A stretch of 64,000 bases of DNA, taken from assembly GCF_049897565.1 (NCBI RefSeq), contig NZ_JAFCWM010000027.1, positions 1 through 64,000 on the forward strand. The letters run 5' to 3'. Origin of the DNA: JAFCUW01 sp049897565. GTDB lineage: Bacteria; Pseudomonadota; Gammaproteobacteria; Burkholderiales; Burkholderiaceae_D. Both the position numbers and the translations under genes were made by a program. Below the pieces are notes generated by a model. The model ran no database searches. It saw only the letters and a program-made list of their open reading frames with translations, and was not told the DNA's origin. Shown here one piece after another: positions 7,686 through 17,339 of this stretch. The number at the start of each line of letters is the position of its first letter. The first letter of the stretch is position 1.

Positions 7686-10600
7686 TTGCAAACACGTTGT
7701 CGCGGCCTTGATTGTCGGGCTGGAACGAAACGCCGCGTCAACGGCGCGCGATGCCGGGCCGCCGTTGCCGTTGGCCTTGGGGTACTGGCTCGATTCGGTG
7801 CGGGAGGCGATCGCAACCGGCGGCGCCAGTGCGGCCACAAGGAACAAGGTCTCACAGCGGCTGATGTACGTGCTGGTGCCCGACAGCAGGCCGGGAAGGC
7901 TGCAGCTGTACCTGAGCAGGGCGCGCATCGGCGCCGACGGCAGCGTCGTGTCGGCCACCGTGGGTCGGGATATCTATACATTGCTCAGCAGTCCGCCGGC
8001 GTACCTGGAATCGGCCGATCTGCACACCTTGCGCTTGTTTTATGCCATGTCCGGCAACAGCGGTTTTGGCGTCGCCGCGACGCCGCCGCGCGATGAATCC
8101 GGCGGCCATTTCCTGCACCACGTGCTCGCTGCGGATCGTCTGGGCTGGGCCGCGGCGACCGACGGTTTCAAGGCCGGCGTCATCGCGCCGATCGCCGCCG
8201 GACCGTTGCGCGCGGGAACGCTCGGATGGACTAGCGATGGCGCCCACGGCAGCATGCGACTTGGCTGGCAGTTCGAGAACGGCGAACCGTTCGATTACCT
8301 CTTGCCGACTACGCCGCCGTTGTACCTGCATGGTGGTGCGCTCGGCGAGCTGGTGCTTGGCGACGGCGCTCGCGCGATGCCGGTCGAACGCCTGCTGGCA
8401 CTGGTGGAGAGTGCCCCTGCGCTCGCGCCTGGCGACGCGGCCGGCCTGGCGCACCACCTGGCCACGCGGGGATTGGCGGCGCTGGTGCCCGCGCCGCCTG
8501 CGCGGCGCCAGGTGACGCGCAGCGATATCCGGCCGCAGCCGGTGCTGATTCTGGGTGGCAGGCACGGTTCTGCGCCCGGACGCGGCCAGCCGCACGAGGA
8601 CGACTATGTGCTGCTCGGCTTTAAGTACGACGGCGAACGCGTGCCGGCCGGGACGGGCGCGCACATTGTGCGGGCTGCCGGCGCCGTGATGGAGCTGATC
8701 GCGCGCGACCAGGCGCTGGAGTCGGCGGCCGGCGAGCAACTGGCCGCGCTCGGCTTTTTCGGCGCTGCCAGCGGACCGGTGCGCGATGTGCTGCGCGTGG
8801 CCAATGTCGACGACTGGCGCCGTTTTGCGCACGAAGGCTTGCCGCGGCTGCGCGAACTCGGCTGGATCGTCGAACAAGGCGCCGGCCAGCCGTTCGAGCT
8901 GGCCGAGGTGGAAGCATGGTACGCCGACGTGGTTGACGACGGCGCCGAGGCGAGTCCGTGGTTCGACCTTGAACTGGGCATCGTCGTCGATGGCGGCCAG
9001 GTGTCGCTGCTGCCGGTGCTGCTGGAAATGATCCGCAGCGCACCGCAGGACTTCGACCCCGCGGCGCTGGCCGGCTACCCGGACGGCGACCTGCTGTTCG
9101 CGCGCTTGCCGGGCGGCGCGCGGGTAGGGTTGCCATGGGGCCGGGTCAAGCCGATTCTGGCGGCATTGGGCGAGCTGTTTTTCAAGGAGCACTTCGGCAA
9201 CAGCGTGCGCCTGCCCACGCTTGACGCCGCGCGGCTCGCCGAGCTCGACGCGGGTCTGCAACTGCGCTGGACTGGCGGACTGCAATTACGTGCACTGGGC
9301 GAAAAGCTGCGCAGCTTCGGCGGCGTGCAGGCGGCGCCAGCCCCTCTGGGCCTGCAGGCAAGCCTGCGCCCCTACCAGAGCGCCGGCCTGGCCTGGATGC
9401 AGTTCCTGCGCGAGTTCGGCCTGGCCGGCATCCTCGCCGACGACATGGGGCTGGGCAAGACGATTCAGACACTGGCCCACATCCTGCTCGAAAAAGAGGC
9501 GGGCCGCCTGACGGCGCCGGCGCTGGTCGTGGCGCCGACCAGCCTGATGGGCAACTGGCAGGCGGAGGCGGCGCGCTTCGCGCCAGGGCTGCGCGTGCTG
9601 CTGCTGCACGGTCCCGAACGCGGCGAACGCTTCGACCAGATCGGCGCGCACGACCTGGTGCTGACGACGTACGCGCTGCTGCCGCGCGACGAGGCGCAAC
9701 TGCGCGCGCACGCGTTTCACTTGCTGATCCTCGATGAATCGCAGTACATCAAGAACAACCGTTCGAAGGCGGCGCAGACGGCATCGTTGCTGACCGCGCG
9801 GCACCGCCTGTGCCTGACCGGCACGCCGCTGCAGAACCACCTGGGCGAACTGTGGGCACAGTTTCACTTCCTGATGCCCGGCTTGCTGGGCGACGAGAAG
9901 TCGTTCAACACGAGCTTTCGCAAGCCGATTGAAAAGCTGGGCGATGGCGCCCGCAATGCGTTCCTGGTGCAGCGGATCAAGCCGTTCCTGTTGCGGCGCA
10001 CCAAGGATGCGGTGGCAAAAGAGTTGCCGCCCAAGACAGAGATGGTGCGCGAGGTCGAGTTGACTGGCGCCCAGCGCGATCTGTACGAGACGGTGCGCCT
10101 GGCGATGGATCGCAAGGTGCGCGCGGCAATTGCCAGCAAGGGGGTGGCGCGCAGCCAGATCATCATCCTCGACGCCTTGCTCAAGTTGCGCCAGGTGTGT
10201 TGCGACCCGCGCCTTGTCAAGGCCGCCGGCGCGGCCGGCCACGCGCCATCGGCCAAGCTCGACGAACTGATGACGATGGTCGTCACCTTGCTCGACGAGG
10301 GCAGGAAGATTCTCGTGTTCTCGCAATTTACCAGCATGCTGGCGCTGATCGAGGCCGAACTGCGTCAGCGCGACATCCGGTATGCGCTATTGACCGGCGA
10401 CACCGTCGATCGCGCCGGCCAGGTGGCCACCTTCCAGCAAGGCACGGTGCCGCTGTTTCTGATCAGCCTGAAGGCCGGCGGCGTCGGGCTCAACCTGACG
10501 GCCGCCGACACGGTGATTCATTACGATCCGTGGTGGAACCCGGCGGCCGAGAACCAGGCCACCGACCGCGCCTGGCGCATCGGCCAGGACAAGCCGGTAT

Positions 10601-10764
10601 TCGTCTACAAGCTGATCGCGCGCGGCACGCTGGAGGAGAAAATCCAGCAACTGCAGCGCAAAAAGGCCGGACTGGCCGACGCCGTGCTGGCCGGCGCCGG
10701 CGCCGGCGAACTGGCATTGACGCAGGCCGACTTGCAGGCGATCCTGGCGCCGCTCGACGCCTAG
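7456..10764 (+). CDS. SWIM zinc-finger SNF2-type helicase (HepA/RapA-like)
   Basis: 1102 residues. Residues about 70-90 form a SWIM zinc finger (CSCPMDHNCKHVVAALI). The SNF2 ATPase core starts near residue 620: motif I DDMGLGKTIQT, motif II DESQ (in LILDESQYIKN), motif III TGTPLQNHLGELW; the helicase C domain has VFSQFTSML, LTGDT, SLKAGGVGLNLT and the arginine-finger motif NQATDRAWRIGQ. These enzymes hydrolyse ATP to translocate on double-stranded DNA and remodel protein-DNA complexes; in bacteria the SWIM-SNF2 type is often a stand-alone gene of unclear physiological role and sometimes part of defence loci. All motifs are intact. No operon partner is visible; the 5' end overlaps the decayed AraC frame. 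The ATG lacks a strong Shine-Dalgarno sequence. Confidence 0.9.
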   Translation: MQYTLDDIRSNFDSGTFTRGRSYAQSGYVRSVGIDDVGIQSKVEGSGGQLYRQSIIVARRRQGIYFDGDCSCPMDHNCKHVVAALIVGLERNAASTARDAGPPLPLALGYWLDSVREAIATGGASAATRNKVSQRLMYVLVPDSRPGRLQLYLSRARIGADGSVVSATVGRDIYTLLSSPPAYLESADLHTLRLFYAMSGNSGFGVAATPPRDESGGHFLHHVLAADRLGWAAATDGFKAGVIAPIAAGPLRAGTLGWTSDGAHGSMRLGWQFENGEPFDYLLPTTPPLYLHGGALGELVLGDGARAMPVERLLALVESAPALAPGDAAGLAHHLATRGLAALVPAPPARRQVTRSDIRPQPVLILGGRHGSAPGRGQPHEDDYVLLGFKYDGERVPAGTGAHIVRAAGAVMELIARDQALESAAGEQLAALGFFGAASGPVRDVLRVANVDDWRRFAHEGLPRLRELGWIVEQGAGQPFELAEVEAWYADVVDDGAEASPWFDLELGIVVDGGQVSLLPVLLEMIRSAPQDFDPAALAGYPDGDLLFARLPGGARVGLPWGRVKPILAALGELFFKEHFGNSVRLPTLDAARLAELDAGLQLRWTGGLQLRALGEKLRSFGGVQAAPAPLGLQASLRPYQSAGLAWMQFLREFGLAGILADDMGLGKTIQTLAHILLEKEAGRLTAPALVVAPTSLMGNWQAEAARFAPGLRVLLLHGPERGERFDQIGAHDLVLTTYALLPRDEAQLRAHAFHLLILDESQYIKNNRSKAAQTASLLTARHRLCLTGTPLQNHLGELWAQFHFLMPGLLGDEKSFNTSFRKPIEKLGDGARNAFLVQRIKPFLLRRTKDAVAKELPPKTEMVREVELTGAQRDLYETVRLAMDRKVRAAIASKGVARSQIIILDALLKLRQVCCDPRLVKAAGAAGHAPSAKLDELMTMVVTLLDEGRKILVFSQFTSMLALIEAELRQRDIRYALLTGDTVDRAGQVATFQQGTVPLFLISLKAGGVGLNLTAADTVIHYDPWWNPAAENQATDRAWRIGQDKPVFVYKLIARGTLEEKIQQLQRKKAGLADAVLAGAGAGELALTQADLQAILAPLDA

Positions 10765-10794
10765 AACCACCGCGGCGGAACCGGCCCGACCGCA

Positions 10795-10831
10795 GGGGTC
10801 TGACCCGATTTTTCTTTTGGGGTCAGCCCCC
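10795..10831. repeat. GGGTCTGACCC / GGGTCAGCCCC repeat, copy 1
   Basis: GGGGTCTGACCC at 10795-10806 is followed after 13 bases by GGGGTCAGCCCC. CTGACCC and GGGTCAG can form a stem. The same arrangement recurs at 36437-36475, and half copies lie at 11743-11757 and 36391-36403. It sits directly before the decayed IS3 transposase. Confidence 0.6.
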
Positions 10832-10976
10832 GGATTCGGTGGCTGTCAAGCTAGTTGTCGCATTTTCGACCGCACTATGCGGCCTTTCGGTAATGCAGAG
10901 TGCTGCTCGGTTGCGCCCGGATCGCCGCCAGTTGATGCTCTGGGTTGAGATGGACGATGTCGACCGGTTTCCAATT

Positions 10977-11690
10977 TCATACAGGGCCTGACCATCGGCC
11001 TGGGTTACGTTCTCGTGCCGCTTCGTAGACTTTGGTTCGCGCCTTCAGCAATGCAGTATCCAGACCGGCATGGCGCTCGGCAGGCGTGACGAACTGGATG
11101 GCGCTGTGCCGATGCTCGTGGTTGTACCAATGGGTAAATCGTGCGACCCACTTTCTTGCCTCAGCTAAGTTGCTGAAGTCCTTGCTTGGGTAGTTAGGCC
11201 GGTACTTGAGGGTCCTGAACATTGATTCTGAAAACGGGTTGTCATTGCTCACCGCCGGCCGGGTGAACGATGGCGTCACACCAAGCGCTTGCAAGGTGGC
11301 CAGCATGCTGGCGCCTTTCATCGGACTGCCGTTGTCGGAATGCAGCACAACCTGATTTGACTTTATCTTTTCCCGAGCGCAAATGTCTCGCATGACCTCT
11401 GCGGCCAAGTCACTGCTTTCGTCCGCGTAGATTTGCCATCCGACGACCTTGCGGCTAAATATGTCTAAGAACAAATACAGATAAAAGTAAACGCCCTTCA
11501 CGCCACTCGGTAAATAGGTGATATCCCAGCTGTAGAGTTGGTTCGGAGCGGTGGCCGCAAGTGCGCGCGGCTTGCTGCGCTCTTGGTTTGGCCGTGCCGC
11601 AGCTCGGTGGCTGACCTGGTTTGCCGCGCGCAGGTGCGCTCACTCGGGACAAGCGTCGATGAAGTCGCTAAAAGGGCCCGCCTCGTCAGG
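10977..11690 (-). pseudogene. IS3-family transposase OrfB, 5'-truncated and interrupted
   Basis: The intact part (to 11501 from an internal ATG) is the rve integrase core: LFLDIFSRKVVGWQ (first Asp), VVLHSDNGSPMKG (second Asp), and NDNPFSESMFRTLKY (Glu), followed by WYNHEHRHSAIQFVTP, typical of IS3 OrfB. Translation of the preceding bases continues NQLYSWDITYLPSGVKG and, further up, LRAANQVSHRAAARPNQERS, so the domain once extended upstream. A TGA about 11650 interrupts this frame (SDFIDACPE then stop), the residues between E and the AANQ block are deleted, and no OrfA or HTH part is present. Copies of the GGGTCTGACCC repeat lie on both sides. Not expected to be active. Confidence 0.75.
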
Positions 11691-11742
11691 CTGGGGCCCA
11701 TGCGCTGGGACCCCATCTTTCCAACAGATTAAGGAAACGGCT

Positions 11743-11757
11743 CGGGTCAGACCCCGG
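11743..11757. repeat. GGGTCAGACCCC repeat, half copy
   Basis: The sequence cgggtcagaccccgg matches the core of the repeat seen at 10795 and 36437. It borders the IS3 relic on the side of its missing 5' end. Confidence 0.5.
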
Positions 11758-11791
11758 CTGCTGCGTTATCGACCGGCCGGCGTCCATATGG

Positions 11792-14358
11792 TTAGAACTG
11801 CTCGGCCGGAACCGGTTGGCTGAACAGGAAGCCCTGGTAGGCGACGCAGCGGTTCTGCGCAAGGAAGTCGCGCTGGCTCTCGGTCTCGACGCCCTCGGCA
11901 ATGACGTCGAGCCCCAGCGTGTGGCCCAGCAGCAGGATGGTGCGCGCGATGGCCGCGTCGCTCGGATCGGTGAGCACGTCGCGCACGAACGACTTGTCGA
12001 TCTTCAGCTGGTCGAGCGGCAGGCGCTTCAGGTACGACAAGGATGAATAGCCGGTGCCGAAGTCGTCGAGCGCGAGGCCGATGCCCATCGCCCGCAGCGC
12101 GTTCATCTTGTCGACCGTGCGTTCGACGTCGGCCACGAGCAGGCTTTCGGTGAGCTCGAGCTTGAGCTTGGCCGGATCGGCGCCGGTGCGGCTCACCACG
12201 CGTTGCACCATCTGAACGAAGTCGGGCTGGCTCTGGTAGACGAGGTCGAACTCTTGCTGCTGAAGGCCGTGGCGCAGGTCTGCTTCGAGCTGGACGCGGG
12301 CGCGGATGACGACCTGCATCGGCGGGTCGTAAAACGGATGGTGTTGCGGTCGGCCGCCTTGGCCTGGTACATCGCCATGTCGGCCCACTTGAGCACTTCG
12401 TCGACGTCGTTGCTGTGCCGGGCGAACAAGGCCACGCCGACGCTCGACGTCGTATGGTGCTGGTGGCCGTCGAGCTGGAACGGCGTGTCGAAGGCGGCGA
12501 GGATCTTTTCGGCGACCCGCTCGGCCTGGGCGGCCGCTTCCGCCGGCTCGGCCGGCAAATCCTCGAGCACGATGACGAATTTGTCGCCGCCGTGGCGCGC
12601 CACCGTGTCGCTGGCGCGCGGCACGCGCGAGCGAAGCCGCAGTGCGACCTGCTGCAGCAGCAGGTCGCCCTTGTCGTGGCCGAGCGTGTCGTTCAGCCTC
12701 TTGAAGTTGTCGAGGTCGAGGAACAGCAGCGCGCCGGTGCGGCCGGTGCGCCGGCAGGTGGCGACCGCGTGGCGCATGCGGTCGAGCAGAAGGCGTCGGT
12801 TCGGCAGCGCCGTCAGCGGATCGAAAAACGCCAGGTCCTCGATTTCGCGTTCGGCCCGCTTGCGCTGGGTGATGTCGGTATCGATGCACAGCATCGACTG
12901 CGGCCGGCCGGCGTCGTCGCGCATCAAGGTCAGGTGCGCTTCGACGCAGACAGTGCGGCCATCCTTGCGCCGCTTCAGCAGTTCGCCGGTCCAGTCGCCT
13001 TGCTGCAGCATCTTGCGAAAGGCGCGCTCGAACGCCGCGCGGTCGGCGACGATCAGGTCGCCCTTGTTGGCGCCCATCACCTCGTCGGACGTCCAGCCGT
13101 ACAGCCGCTGCGCGCCCTTGTTCCAGTACGTGATGCGCCCGTTGATGTCGGTCGCCGAAATCGCGTCGAGCGCCTTGTCGAGCAGCGAAGCCTGCACCCG
13201 GTTGCGCGCCTCGGCTTCGGCGCGCTCGGCTTCGTCCCGTTTTTGCGCGGTGACGTCGAGCATGGCGCCGATTGCCCGCTGCGCGCTACCGTCGGCGGCG
13301 CGGATGAAAATGCAGCGGTCGCGCACGTCGGCGTAGGCGCCGTCGCGGCGCATCAAGCGGTATTCGGCGTGCCAGTCGTCGCGGCCCTTGTCGCGTGCCT
13401 TGAGCAGGCTCGCCAGCGCGCGCGCGCGCTCGTCGGGATGAATGCGGCGCGCCCAGGTCTCGATGCCGTCGTCGATCTGGTCAGGCGTGTAGCCGAAGGC
13501 ATTGCGCGTCCCTTCGTTCCACCAGACGCGGTCCTGCGCCAGGTCCCAGTCCCAGATGATGTCGGTGGTGGTGTTGGCGACCAGCCGGAAGCGTTCGGCA
13601 TTCTGCCGCTCGATTTCCTGCAAGCGCTTGCGTTCAGAGATGTCGGTGAAGTACACCGCCAGTCCCTCGCGCGACGGAAAGATGCGCAGCTCCTTGCACG
13701 AAAGGAAAGGCACGTAGAGTTCTTCGAACGCGGCCGCACGTTGCTGCGCCATCGCCTGCCGGTATTCGGTCTCGAAGCGGGTGCCGATCAGGCCGGGGAA
13801 AGCTTCCCACAGCACCTTGCCAAGCAACTCGTCGCGCCGGTGCAGCAGCAGCCGCTCGGCTTGCGAGTTCAGGTAAGTGAAGCGCCAGTCGTTGTCGAGC
13901 ATGTAGAAGGCGTCGGTCATGCTCTCAAGCGTATTGATCATCTTGCGCGACAGCGCGCGCAGCGCCGCCCGGGAGCGCTTCACGCCGGTCAGGTCGGCCA
14001 GCGTGCCGGCCATGGCAGGTTGGCCGTCCTGGTCGACGAACGGGTAGCCACGCGCCTCCAGCTCGCGCACTTTGCCGTTCGGCCATACCACCCGATGCTC
14101 GAGCATTGGCTGAATTGACCCGCGCCGGGCCTGTTCGAACATTGCCAGCACCTTGCCCCGGTCGTCCGGATGAACGGCGGCGATATAGGCGTCGATGCGG
14201 GCGTCGACGTACTGCTTGTCGATGCCGGCGATGCGGTAAGTCTCGTCCGACCAGATCAGCTTGCCGGATGCGAAGAGGTACTGCCAGATGCCGACGTGTG
14301 CAACGGTTTGAACGTCGCTGAGCTGGCGTTCGAGTAGCACCTGCTTGCTCGTTTGCAT
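11792..14358 (-). pseudogene. PAS-GGDEF-EAL signalling protein, frameshifted and with a deleted EAL core
   Basis: From ATG 14358 (GGAG 8 bases upstream) the frame encodes four PAS/PAC units (about residues 10-540) and a GGDEF domain in which the signature reads GGDKF instead of GGDEF (in RHGGDKFVIVL). After NTIRF the frame shifts: a run of four A at 12331-12334 (T on the coding strand) is one base short of what is needed for the expected YDPPMQ. The following frame has an EAL domain that jumps from FDLVYQSQ straight to PDFVQMVQ, losing about 100 residues including the EAL catalytic motif; only LELTES, LDDFGTGYSSL, IDKSFV and VIAEGVET remain. It was once a c-di-GMP cyclase/phosphodiesterase. 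The product today would be a PAS-GGDKF protein without phosphodiesterase. Confidence 0.8.
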
Positions 14359-14445
14359 GGTCGTGCACTCCATACGTCGGTCATTTTTAGATGGGCCGTT
14401 CGTCAATCGGTTCGCAATGGATTTGTGCAAGAGCCAAGCGGCGCG

Positions 14446-15279
14446 TCAGATCATTTCCAGCGGACGCTTGGACGTCGGCGGCGGAAACGCGCGGTCCAGG
14501 GCGGCCAGGTCGCCGGCGGACAGCGCGATGTCGAGCGCCATCAGGTTCTGCCGAACGTGGTCGACCGTGCCTGCCTTGGGCACGGCAATGACGCCATCGT
14601 GGCGCACGGCCCACGCCAGCGCAATCTGCGCCGGCGCGGCGGAATAGGCGTCGGCGATGCGGCGCAACTCCGCGTCGTCCAGCAAACGGGACTGTTCGAG
14701 CGGCGAATAGGCCATCACCGGAACTTGGCGCTGCTCGCACCAGGGCAACAGATCGTATTCGATGCCGCGCCGCGCCAGGTTGTACAGCACCTGGTTGGTC
14801 TGTACCGCCGGTCCGCCGTGCTTGCCGACCAGCTCGGTCATGTCGGCCGTGTCGAAGTTGCTGACGCCCCACGAGCGGATTTTTCCGGTGCGCACCAGCG
14901 TATCGAACGCTTCGAGCGTCTCCGCCAGCGGCACCTGGCCACGCCAGTGCAGCAGGTACAGGTCGACGTGATCAGTTTGCAGGCGACGCAGACTCCGCTC
15001 GCACGCGGCGATGGTGCCCGCACGGGTGGCATTTTGCGGCAATACCTTACTGACCAAAAAAACCTCGCTGCGGCGGCCCTCGATCGCCTGGCCAACCAGC
15101 TCTTCGGTCGTGCCATCGCCATACATCTCGGCGGTGTCGATGACGCTCATGCCGGCGTCGATGCCGTAGCGCAGCGCCTCGATCTCGCTGGCGCGGCTGT
15201 CGGGCGAATCGCCCATTCCCCAGGTGCCCTGGCCGAGCACCGGCACAGCCTGGCCGGATGGCAAATTGGTAGTGCGCAT
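14446..15279 (-). CDS. aldo/keto reductase (DkgB/YafB-like)
   Basis: 277 residues from ATG 15279, preceded by AGGAGAACCAT; the longer reading to 15405 has no ribosome binding site. It is a TIM-barrel NADPH-dependent oxidoreductase with the family tetrad visible in order: Asp and Tyr in VIDTAEMYGDG, Lys in FLVSKVLP, His in LYLLHWRG. The cofactor loop AWAVRHDGVIAVPKAG is present. Substrates of this branch are usually small aldehydes such as methylglyoxal or 2,5-diketogluconate; the physiological one is unknown. Monocistronic, next to the broken signalling gene. Confidence 0.85.
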   Translation of the reverse strand: MRTTNLPSGQAVPVLGQGTWGMGDSPDSRASEIEALRYGIDAGMSVIDTAEMYGDGTTEELVGQAIEGRRSEVFLVSKVLPQNATRAGTIAACERSLRRLQTDHVDLYLLHWRGQVPLAETLEAFDTLVRTGKIRSWGVSNFDTADMTELVGKHGGPAVQTNQVLYNLARRGIEYDLLPWCEQRQVPVMAYSPLEQSRLLDDAELRRIADAYSAAPAQIALAWAVRHDGVIAVPKAGTVDHVRQNLMALDIALSAGDLAALDRAFPPPTSKRPLEMI

Positions 15280-15421
15280 ATGGTTCTCCTGGTCGCCCTG
15301 AATGCAGGTTTCGCCTGATTCTACCGTCTGAAATGGCCGCACAGCAGGGCCGGTCAGGGGAAAGATGAGTTGCGGCCCGACCATGCGACAATGGTTCCTC
15401 AACAACAGGCAGGCGGAAAAA

Positions 15422-15658
15422 ATGAAAAAACTGATCTTTATGCTTGCACTGCTGCTTGGCAGCAGCGCCCACGCCCAGGTCTACTTCGATTCCGGCAGCG
15501 CGCGGCCGAACAATCCGGACGCCGCCAAGCGCGACGTGCGGGAACAGCAGCGCGCCCAGCCCGCCGCCAGGGCGCGGCCGAAACTGGTGCGCTGCCGCGA
15601 TGGCGTCCGGCGCCAGGCGCGCCTGTGCGCCCGTCATGGCGGCGTCGCCCGCCGCTAG
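15422..15658 (+). CDS. small secreted DUF3761-like protein
   Basis: 78 residues from ATG 15422 (GGCGGAAAA upstream). Signal peptide MKKLIFMLALLLGSSAHAQ, then a charged, Arg-rich region, and a C-terminal motif CRDGVRRQARLCARHGGVA that resembles the C-x-D-G...C-x-x-H-G-G-V ending of DUF3761-type secreted proteins. The two cysteines could form a disulfide. Function unknown. It ends 6 bases from the stop of the convergent CAP-domain gene. The length and signal sequence support a real gene; the family link is by one motif only. Confidence 0.6.
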   Translation: MKKLIFMLALLLGSSAHAQVYFDSGSARPNNPDAAKRDVREQQRAQPAARARPKLVRCRDGVRRQARLCARHGGVARR

Positions 15659-15663
15659 CGCCT

Positions 15664-16554
15664 TCAGCGCGGCGCGCCGAACACCTGGGTCCAGTAGACC
15701 CGCGGGGTGTCGCGCGACGTGTCGACGGCATACGCGGCGCCCATTTCGGTAAATGCCGGGTTCATGATGTTGGCGCAGTGGCCGGGGCTCCAGAGCCAGC
15801 CGGCCACGGCGTCCTTGCCCGACTCCTGGCCCGCCGCGATGTTCTCGCCGACGCGGCGCCATCGGTAGCCGGCCTCGCTGGCGCGATCGCCCACCAGGCG
15901 GCCATCCTTGCCCTTGTGCTGGAAGAAATGCTGGCTCGCCATGTCGAGGCTGTGCGACAGCGCCGCATCGCCCAGAGCGCTGTTCCACGCGAGCGCCGGT
16001 GCGGCGGCAAATTGCGCATCGCCGCAGTTTTGCCCGGCCGCTCGCGCCTCGTTCACTTCGCGCAGAATCGACCTGCCGACATCGCGCGTGTCGCCAAGCA
16101 GAAGGATGGGCGAGGGCGGCGCCGGCTGCGCCAGCACGACCAGCCAGCTGTCGCCGTCGCGGCTGGCGCCGATTGCGGAGAAATCCTCGCGCAGCAAGGT
16201 GCGGCAATATCTTTGCTCGATGATGGCCATGGCTTCGCGTGCGTCGGCGGCGCCGGAAATGGCGATCGCCTCCGCCCGCGCCACCGGGTAGCCGGCGCGC
16301 GCCAGCACCTGGTCGAGGAAGGCGCCGGGAGTGACCTTTGCGCGAGACAATGCGGGCTGCGGCGCCAGCGGCGGCGCGGGACTGGCGCGGCGGCCGTCGC
16401 AGCTTCCGGGCGCCGAGCGGTACGCGTTGATCAGGGCCACCAGTGGGTCGCGCTGCTGCGCGTGGACGGCCGCCGGAGCAAGCATGGCGGCAACAGCGCC
16501 AATGCCTGCGAGCTTGGTGGCCTTGCAAAGCGTCGATGTGGTCAAAGGCGACAT
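15664..16554 (-). CDS. secreted CAP (SCP/PR-1) domain protein
   Basis: 296 residues with a signal peptide (AVAAMLAPAAVHAQQ). The C-terminal half is a CAP domain: Ser-His-Ser-Leu-x-Met-Ala at about 200, FFQHKGKDGR, the GENIAAG motif and H-C-A-N-I-M-N-P-A-F-T-E-M-G-A, corresponding to the CAP1-CAP4 signatures with two His and two Glu of the cavity. The N-terminal half (INAYRSAPGSC with two Cys, repeated later as VNEARAAGQNC) looks like the start of a second, diverged CAP unit, so it may be a degenerate tandem duplication. Bacterial CAP proteins are extracellular with mostly unknown roles. Divergent from the DUF2058 gene. Confidence 0.85.
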   Translation of the reverse strand: MSPLTTSTLCKATKLAGIGAVAAMLAPAAVHAQQRDPLVALINAYRSAPGSCDGRRASPAPPLAPQPALSRAKVTPGAFLDQVLARAGYPVARAEAIAISGAADAREAMAIIEQRYCRTLLREDFSAIGASRDGDSWLVVLAQPAPPSPILLLGDTRDVGRSILREVNEARAAGQNCGDAQFAAAPALAWNSALGDAALSHSLDMASQHFFQHKGKDGRLVGDRASEAGYRWRRVGENIAAGQESGKDAVAGWLWSPGHCANIMNPAFTEMGAAYAVDTSRDTPRVYWTQVFGAPR

Positions 16555-16606
16555 GTTTGCTATGCTAGCGTATTTCCGCCGGCGGACAATTTACGGAGCA
16601 GTACAT

Positions 16607-17146
16607 ATGGTCTCTTTGCAAGAGCAGCTTTTGAAGGCCGGCCTGGTCGACAAGAACAAGGTCAAACAGGCCAATCACGACAAGAGCAAGCAGAAAAAGG
16701 TCGAGCGGCGCACCGGCACCGAGAGTGTCGACGAAGTGCGGCTGGCCGCCGCCGAGACGCAGCGCAAGAATGCCGAGCGGGCGCGCGACCTGAACGCCCA
16801 GCGCGACGCGGCCGCCACGCAGAAAGCGATCGTCGCGCAAATCGCGCAGATGGTACAGAAAAATCGCCAGAGCAAGGGCAATGGCGACATTGCCTACAAC
16901 TTCACCCACGGCAGCAAGATCGAACGCATTTACGTGTCGGCCGCGGTGCAGGGCCACTTGATGGCAGGACGCCTGGTCATCGTTTGCCTTGGCGGCGTGA
17001 CCGAACTGGTGCCGAGGGTGATTGCCGACAAGATCGCCGAGCGCGACGCTTCGCTGGTGGTGCGGGTGAACAAGAAGGCGACGACCGAGCCGGAAGCCGA
17101 CGATCCGTATGCGGCGTTCCAGATTCCAGACGACCTGATGTGGTAA
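16607..17146 (+). CDS. DUF2058 family protein (YaiL-like)
   Basis: 179 residues from ATG 16607, with GGAG 10 bases upstream. It starts MVSLQEQLLKAGLVDKNK, has a long basic coiled region (about 20-80, rich in Lys, Arg and Gln) and a globular end with YNFTHGSKIERIYV. This is DUF2058 (nucleoprotein/polynucleotide-associated enzyme YaiL family), whose members bind nucleic acids but have no established role. Length matches the family. It shares a 52-base divergent promoter region with the CAP gene. Confidence 0.85.
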   Translation: MVSLQEQLLKAGLVDKNKVKQANHDKSKQKKVERRTGTESVDEVRLAAAETQRKNAERARDLNAQRDAAATQKAIVAQIAQMVQKNRQSKGNGDIAYNFTHGSKIERIYVSAAVQGHLMAGRLVIVCLGGVTELVPRVIADKIAERDASLVVRVNKKATTEPEADDPYAAFQIPDDLMW

Positions 17147-17170
17147 GCCCGTCGTAACCCCGCAAACAAG

Positions 17171-17193
17171 AACGCCACCCAAAACGTGGCGTG
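17171..17193. terminator. weak hairpin between convergent genes
   Basis: ACGCCAC (17172-17178) pairs with GTGGCGT (17186-17192) after a CCAAAAC loop, 25 bases past the DUF2058 stop. There is no T tract, so it is only a possible terminator. The stem resembles the ACGCCACC hairpin of the clear terminator at 20137. Confidence 0.35.
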
Positions 17194-17339
17194 GCTCGCG
17201 CTTATCCATACTGAGCGTGCAGCACCACTGCCGCTTGCTCGGCCTGGATCCCTCGCCTGCGCGAAAATGACGTTGATACATGTCCGCGGCCGCGTTAGCG
17301 TCGCGATTCCTGCGCGCATTTACGCCGAGGCGGCGCCGC

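Noticed and set aside
7852..10326. Long minus-strand open frames under the helicase gene
   Set aside because: They are antisense of a gene with all SNF2 motifs; products are Arg/Gln/His-rich without domains.
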